Assembly: GCF_000321225.1 (NCBI RefSeq)
Contig: NW_004450480.1
Location: 669,689-733,688 of the forward strand
Reading direction: 5' to 3'
Source of the DNA: Odobenus rosmarus divergens
Lineage: Eukaryota > Chordata > Mammalia > Carnivora > Odobenidae
DNA length: 64,000 nt
Part shown: one piece after another, positions 58,390-64,000 of the stretch
Layout: every line of letters starts with the position of its first letter
Numbering within the stretch: position 1 is the stretch's first letter
Notes under the pieces: generated by a model
Database searches by the model: none
What the model saw: the letters and a program-made list of their open reading frames with translations, nothing else
What the model was told of the DNA's origin: nothing
Position numbers and translations under genes: made by a program

Positions 58390-58555
58390 TTTTTGGATCA
58401 CCCTGGCTTGGAGGGTGTACTGGCATCTGGGTGGTCGATGCCCAGGATGCTGAGACCACCCCACATCCCAGCGTAGCTTCCCACGACGAAGAATTACCTG
58501 CCCCAAATGTTAGAAGGGCCCCTATTAAACTCTGCGCTAAAGGCCAAGCTTTAAC
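58390..58555 (+). mobile_element. MER20 right part
   Basis: GTGTACTGGCATCTGGGTGG, CCCAGGATGCTGAGACCACC and GAAGAATTACCTGCCCCAAA match MER20. This is the third copy in the window. Confidence 0.72.
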
Positions 58556-59172
58556 TTCTGCACGCTACAGCTTTTTGCACTCATTACATTACTCATTCTT
58601 TCCTTCTGCCCTTTCGATGTCACCCTGAGGACAGATTACGGAGGAGAGTGAACCGATTCCCACAATGTCTGATATTTGATCAAAAAGCACACTGAGAAAT
58701 ATAATCCTGTAAGAAACTGGAATCAGGATTGAGCACGAGTTTTGAAGGGTTCTGTGTCTTTCTGGATCTCTCGTATGAATTAGGATGTCGGATCCTCCCA
58801 GATGGAGCCCTCTGACCAAGTGCCTAGAAGGTCAAGAATGGGTTATGCCACTGAGGAGGTCACGGTCAATATTAAGGCAACCAACAGTCACCTTCTTTAT
58901 GTTCTGGGATATTGCCTGCTCAGATGGGAGTGTGGTGGCTGGCCCAGAGCTCCAGCTGACCTCACATATCTGCCTCAAAGAGCCTCTGCTGGGCCCATAG
59001 TAGGAGGAATCAGTTATTCCTCTGGGCTTTTGATCACATTCTTCCTCGAAGAGATAAACTTTCCTGTCCTCTCCTTATTGTAAGTTACCTACCCTTTGAT
59101 AGCTTTAAAATAACTCATGGCTAGCCACTCACAAATATTCCAATTTCTCTTCCTCTTATCAATCCTAATGCT
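58556..59172. other. Intronic sequence without recognised features
   Basis: Unique-looking. The 71-93-aa ORFs are unrecognised. Confidence 0.5.
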
Positions 59173-59537
59173 TGCATTAAAAAAAATGCTTAAAGTAATG
59201 TGTTCATTGTAGGAAAAAAAATATAGAGACATATGGAAAAAGACAAAAAAAAAATCATTCCCATAATCATTCTACCCAGAGATTTACTACTGTTTGCATT
59301 TTTTAAAAAATGCTTAAGTAATGTATTCATCATATGAAAAAATATATATAGATTAACAAAAAGAAAAAAAATCTTTCCCATAATCATTCCACCCAGAGAC
59401 TAACTGCTGTTTGCATTAAAAAAATGCTTAAGTAATATGTTCATTATCGGGAAAAAAATATATACATATAGATTAACAAAAAGACAAAAAAAACCCACCA
59501 TTCCCAGAATCATTCTATCCAGAGATAAACTACTCTT
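59173..59537 (+). repeat. Tandem triplication of about 120 bp in an old LINE-type repeat
   Basis: Units begin TGCATT at 59173, 59295 and 59412. Each runs through AATGCTTAAGTAATGT, TTCAT, a purine-rich stretch and ATCATTCTACCCAGAGA. Units differ by several substitutions and A-run lengths, so the expansion is old. Confidence 0.85.
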
Positions 59538-59715
59538 AACATTTTAAACTTTCTCCCTACTCATGTATTTCACGTTTCAGTGTAATCATGTCACACATGC
59601 TTTGTGGTCTGCTTGAATATATCGGGGGCATCTTTCCATATGAACAAATCTTGTTTTTCACCAGAGTCTTTGTTTGTTTTTACCTGTTGTGTTGTATTGC
59701 ATATATTTGGCGTTC
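59538..59715 (+). repeat. Continuation of the old LINE-type repeat
   Basis: ACATTTTAAACTTTCTCCC, GCATCTTTCCATATGAACA and TGTTGTATTGCATATATTTG follow the expected order of that repeat. Confidence 0.5.
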
Positions 59716-61084
59716 TTAAAAAAAGAAAAAAAGTCAGGTGGAATGATGGGGACCCACAGGTTACAGTCATGACGCTTCCTTGAGTTTAACGCTTTTTAAA
59801 GGCTGAGTGTTCCAGAACCAGGACAGGAGGTGCTGAGAGCACTCTCAGAGTTTTTCAAAGGCTCTAGGTTTGCAACAACTTTGGCAGAAAGGTAGCAGTT
59901 AAGGGCTTATATCCCTCACATTTCTACTAGAACTCTCCAAGTAATGCAGGGAGTTCTCAGCCCTGAGTGTCACAGACGATGATACTTTAGGGGTACCTCT
60001 GAGTGGTCCCTTACAGTCCTAGGGCACAGCAGAAGGGGCTTGAGGAGGAGGAAAAGGGGCAGGAGAGGGAAGACCAGAAGGGGAGGAGGAGGGGGGAGCA
60101 AAAAGTAGTCAGAAGAAGGGAGTAAAAGACATTGAGATGCTGCTTGGTGTGGAGCTGGGTGGTACCAGCCTGAGCCACCTCCGCCTGCCCTCCCATAAGG
60201 GAATGGGAGCTTTTCCAGTGAGGTCACGCCAAGGCCCTGCTCTCTGATTTAAATGCTTGCGTGCTCACTCACTATCAAGCTTTTCCAATGCTCACATCTG
60301 GGCTGCATTACCAAAGAGGCCCATGTGTTTGCAGAAGATAATTTACAGCAGCAAATAACAACCCCCCAGCCCGGAGAAGTCCCCCAGCAACCTGGGGGAG
60401 TTTGGACTCACACGGAAATGGAGAATTGGCTCAATGAATTATGGTGCATAAATAAATTATGGGGCGTCTATATACCCAGGTGCCACATGCATATTTAGCA
60501 TGTTATCATTGAGCTTTTGTAACTGAAGACAAAGGTTTAATCCTGAAGTTCATAAAGGGAACGCTAAGCGCCCTTCAGCTTCAGGGTTTTCTTGCATGCA
60601 GAAGCTGCCTATGTTTCTGAGCTGCTCCCTGCGCCCTGAGGGGAATTAACCAAGAGAAAGTCACCCCCTCTCCCAGATCTGCAGGACTCCAGTGTTTAGC
60701 TCAGGACTCACTGAGACAATGCACGTCAAATATTTAGCCCAGTGCCTACCACAGGGTTAATGCTACATATCCGTAGAGAGAGAACTTCTTGAGAGCAAAA
60801 GTGAATGGTTTTTTCTTTTTCATAAACACTACAATTTTTTTAAAAAATTGTATTTTCTTATATTTTTATAGCATTTTGCAAACACACTTTCTATCCTGAT
60901 GTCTCTTTATTTGTCACAACCAACTTGAACAAGACCGCATTTACCATCTCTAGCGCACCGGATCAGAATCTGGGCCAGGAATGTGGGGGATTTGGGGCTT
61001 GGAGGGGTATGATTGTCTAGTTTGAAAAATTCCTAGGATGATTCAGATACGCACCCCCTCTCTCTGTGGGGAAACATTGAAATG
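59716..61084. other. Intronic sequence, mostly unassigned
   Basis: GA-rich at 60030-60120. A 23-bp palindrome (TACAATTTTTTTAAAAAATTGTA) lies at 60830-60852. About 60690-60760 may be an L2/MIR tail. Confidence 0.5.
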
Positions 61085-61270
61085 CAATGTACTTAAAAAA
61101 AAAACTAATCTCTTTTATTAAAGTGACCAATTGTTCACTGTACGAATGCCATCACTTACATCTTCATTGTCGGCATTTGGATATTTCTAACTGTTTGCAA
61201 TGAAAATCACCGTGATGCATATCCTTGTAATGTGCTACCACTGTGGGGAATCCTTTGTCATTGTGCATTC
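61085..61270 (+). repeat. Old LINE-type fragment
   Basis: GGCATTTGGATATTTCTAAC, GCAATGAAAATCACCGTGAT and CATATCCTTGTAATGTGC match an ancient LINE segment. Confidence 0.45.
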
Positions 61271-61294
61271 ACTACTTCATGATTGCACCTGGGT

Positions 61295-61511
61295 GACTGC
61301 TTCCAGTCACGGAATGAAGAAGTTACAGGGATGAAAGGTGCAGAATAGGTCTGCAGCCGATGGGACTGTAAGAGTGTTGTGCAGTGACAGGATAGCTACA
61401 TTTGTGGTGAGCACAGGGTAACGTACAGGCTCCTCAAATCACTCTGTTGTACGCTTGCAACTAATGTAACAGCATGTGTCAATTATACTTCATTTGAAAA
61501 GAAAAAAAAAA
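61295..61511 (+). mobile_element. L1 3' end
   Basis: GGATGAAAGGTGCAGAATAG, GAGCACAGGGTAACGTACAG and TAATGTAACAGCATGTGTCA followed by a poly(A) tail. Confidence 0.7.
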
Positions 61512-63117
61512 GGGGTCTGGTGTATTTCTGGAGGCTCCTGTAGTGACCAATACCCAAATAGAATCAAAAGCTGTCTTTGGTTCTATTCTTCAATGACTAA
61601 AAGGGTTGTTGGTGGTGTCTATGGGTATGTAAGTCTCACCAACAGTTCTGTTCTCTCAAAGAAGAGGCTAGAGCCCCTCTGAGAGGCACCAGACTTCACA
61701 GGGGTTCCTCTAACCCCCTTCGGAAGCCCTCCAAAGAACAACATTCCACTGAGCGACCTCCATCAGTTCACTTAATTCTTTGCGTGCTTTTGCTTTATCA
61801 TCTCTTTAATTAAGCTGGAGTAACAACAAGTACTTAATTGGAATAATAACAAAGATTATTATGATCTCACTCTACTGTTGGGAGGAAAAATTAAGTGAAT
61901 AATTAAGAACTCGATAAGGGTTTTAAACACGCAAGGAGTCAAGGGAAAGTCATGCCATGTGATTATGGGACACTCTCGAGATAATGCTCAAGTAAGTGCT
62001 GAAACTCACGGGAACAAGTAGCAGGCTGCTCGGGCATCTCAGCAACCTGCTTCCAGAAGATACGGCCACCTTAGGAATGACTGAATAGAAGGGAAGATAG
62101 AGTTTTCTCCCCCTGGTATTTTTGAGACCAAAACTAAACCAGATATCAGCTGTCAGAGGAGTTAACAATCAGATGACTAAATAAATGGTACTTGTTCAAA
62201 TTCTCCAAACACAGGATTTTGCTGACTAGTTATGCCGCTTAGATAACACACGTGTGTGCAAAGATGAAAATGCAAGGATCTTAACCACAGCCTGCATTAA
62301 AGCATACATAATTGGAAACAGCCTAAGTGCTTCATAGGAGACTGGACCCCTAAATTATGAAAGTGTAAACAAAGTGGATTTTCACAGACACAAGGAGAAA
62401 TCTCCAGGTAAAAACAAAGTCAGTCACCAAGCAACACGTCATCCTTATTTTTCTCTGAGAAGGGAAGGGTGTCAGGGGTGGAGGGGAGGGAGGAAGGCTG
62501 GGGAGAGTAAGTTCATATAATTTGAAATGTTTATAGTGAAAATATAATCTTTTGTGAAAAAATTTATTGACGTATGTTGAGCCATTTTTCACACACAAGA
62601 TTAAAATTTCTGTATGATCTGACCCCTGCTTAATGACTAATATGCACTTTTTCCTACTGCTTGTTAGTTTGTGTTTGTCTTTTCCTCCCATTTCCATGAA
62701 CACAAGCACTCATGTCATACTCTTTCCAGGAAACTCCTATGTTTTTCTTTAGGATTTCCATGCAATTCTCTACACCAGCTATGCTCCTGGACAAATCACC
62801 ATTTATGCTACCTCCTTCCTGGGTTTCAAAAACATGTCTGGTGGTATGAAAGAAATTCTAAGCCAGATACCAAAGCAAAAAGCAAAAAAAAAAAAAAAAA
62901 ATGGGGATTGTCAATACTTTATTTCCTGAGTTAGGAGCAGCTACCATCAACAATCACAATTTATATAAAAAAAGGTAGGACATCTTATTACCATACTTTT
63001 GGGTTTCATGGAGCAGACTGAAGTAAATGAAGTAAAAAAAAAAAAATTGTGTAAATCAATATGATTTTGCCAGGTAATCATAATAAGCTTCCACTACTAT
63101 GTCATAAAACAAATCAT
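61512..63117. other. Intronic sequence, mostly unassigned
   Basis: A/T-rich with A runs near 62885-62900 and 63035-63046. About 62260-62400 may be an old L1 piece. No exon found. Confidence 0.45.
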
Positions 63118-63170
63118 TTTTCTTCCTTCCTTCCTCCATCCTTCCCTCCCTCCTTCCCTCCCTTTCTTTC

Positions 63171-63222
<52 letters not shown>

Positions 63223-63408
63223 TTCTTTCTTCCTTCCTTCCTTCTTTCTCCCTTTCTTCCCTTTCTTTTCTTTCTTTCTTTTTTTTTAAGTAAGCTATCA
63301 AAATTATAAAAGCATGTGCCTCTGAACTAAACTGTCCAACTGTCAAACACGTCACAACCCAGGGATCAAGAGTTGCATGCTCTACCAACTGAGCTAGCCA
63401 GGCGCCTC
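63118..63408 (-). mobile_element. Short CAN-SINE with expanded (GAAA)n tail, minus
   Basis: The reverse head (TCAAGAGTTGCATGCTCTAC, CAACTGAGCTAGCCAGGCGC) lies at 63288-63408. Its A-rich tail has become about 170 bp of CT tract on the plus strand, with pure (TTTC)n at about 63171-63224. The TSD AAACAAATCAT (one mismatch) at 63107-63117 and 63409-63419 encloses SINE plus tract. The SINE middle is diverged. Confidence 0.85.
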
Positions 63409-63419
63409 AAACAAAGCAT

Positions 63420-64000
63420 ATTTCAATATCCAAAAAATAACAAAAGCTCAGAATACAGAGACATTCTTTAGGTTGATCTAGCTTTATGAAAACTTATTTG
63501 GATTCATGGAAAATCTATGACCTTAGCTTATTTTATCAGATTTGGCTTCAGACAAGGAAAACAACTTATGAAATTTATCATCAAATTCAGGTAGAGGGGA
63601 AAGAGCTGCTAGTTCACAGAAAGGGGCTTTCAGCAAAATTGGGAATGTTTTACTTCTCAAGCTAGGTACAGGAACACAGGTGTTACTTTTCATAACATTT
63701 TATTTATTTTAGAGTGTGAATATTTCATGTGGAAAACTATTCCTATCATGGCTTTAAGAAATTACTGAGTTGAATGCCTCCATTTCCAGAGAAAGTATGT
63801 ATGGAGGCCCCTAGGAATGGGTAAGTGACCTGCCCAAGCAGAGCCAGGGAACAAGTCAAGGACTCCTTACATCCTTCTCAGCAATCTCTCTGACTGCAAG
63901 CTGAATTCAGATTTCTGCACTGTTAAGATAATTCTTTCCATGAGCATTTGTTTGCATTTTATCTTCTATTCAAACGAAGGCGTGAAATTGTATAAAATTC
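63420..64000. other. Intronic sequence without recognised features
   Basis: No repeat or exon recognised up to the window edge. Confidence 0.5.

Larger units (their letters stand above)
53410..64000 (-). other. FRMD4B: FRMD4B upstream intron (partial)
   Basis: The intron upstream of the 85-nt exon in transcript direction runs off the window. No exon for the F1 lobe end (LHFAVR-like sequence, ending two bases into a codon) was recognised here. Confidence 0.8.

Noticed and set aside
63056..63388. 110-aa minus ORF rich in K, E and R
   Set aside because: It is translation of the (GAAA)n SINE tail.
1..64000. Exogenous or novel system (CRISPR array, phage, operon, integrated virus)
   Set aside because: No spaced direct-repeat array, no ribosome-binding-site-led ORF clusters, and no retroviral LTR or gene sequence recognised. 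All mobile DNA seen is mammalian L1, SINE, MIR/L2 and DNA-transposon relics.

Overview
This is nuclear DNA from a carnivoran mammal. The window carries about 16 copies of the tRNA-derived CAN-SINE family in both orientations. Their heads read GGCGCCTGGGTGGCTCAG, and their bodies have the 'gggtcctgggatcgagcccc' type followed by a CT-rich stretch and an AAATAAAATCTT tail. The dog-specific (SINEC_Cf) and cat-specific (SINEC_Fc) body sequences are absent. I therefore infer an arctoid caniform (bear, panda, pinniped or mustelid) but cannot name the species.

One gene is supported: FRMD4B (GRSP1, a FERM-domain scaffold protein), transcribed on the minus strand. Three coding exons are present and are in frame with each other: 53325-53409 (85 nt), 24388-24444 (57 nt) and 23540-23562 (a 23-nt microexon). 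Together they encode the start of the FERM F2 lobe. Everything else is intron: at least 10.6 kb upstream of the first exon seen, 28.9 kb, 825 bp, and at least 23.5 kb downstream of the microexon. Only 165 of 64,000 bases are recognisably coding. The short ORFs across the window are chance or lie in repeats.

Layout. 1-23.5 kb: intron after the microexon, with MIR, L1, MER5A and MER20 relics, a Tigger-like DNA transposon, CAN-SINEs, and a small GC-rich block at about 10.0-10.35 kb that contains a 32-bp minisatellite and a consensus splice donor in the sense orientation. 23.5-24.5 kb: two exons. 24.5-53.3 kb: long intron, with a perfect 3 x 52-bp tandem repeat at 34.5 kb, a G-quadruplex motif at 35.0 kb, and an old, nearly full-length L1 at 46.6-52.3 kb broken up by at least six SINEs. 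53.3-53.4 kb: exon. 53.4-64 kb: upstream intron, with MIR and MER20 relics, an ancient tandem triplication at 59.2-59.5 kb, and a SINE whose tail has expanded into about 170 bp of pyrimidine tract at 63.1-63.3 kb.

I found no undescribed gene system, CRISPR array, operon or viral genome. The notable material is gene structure (the microexon), a possible alternative promoter, and insertion histories that can be read from target-site duplications (TSDs). Repeat family names come from remembered consensus sequences and were not checked with RepeatMasker. Repeat ends without a TSD are approximate.
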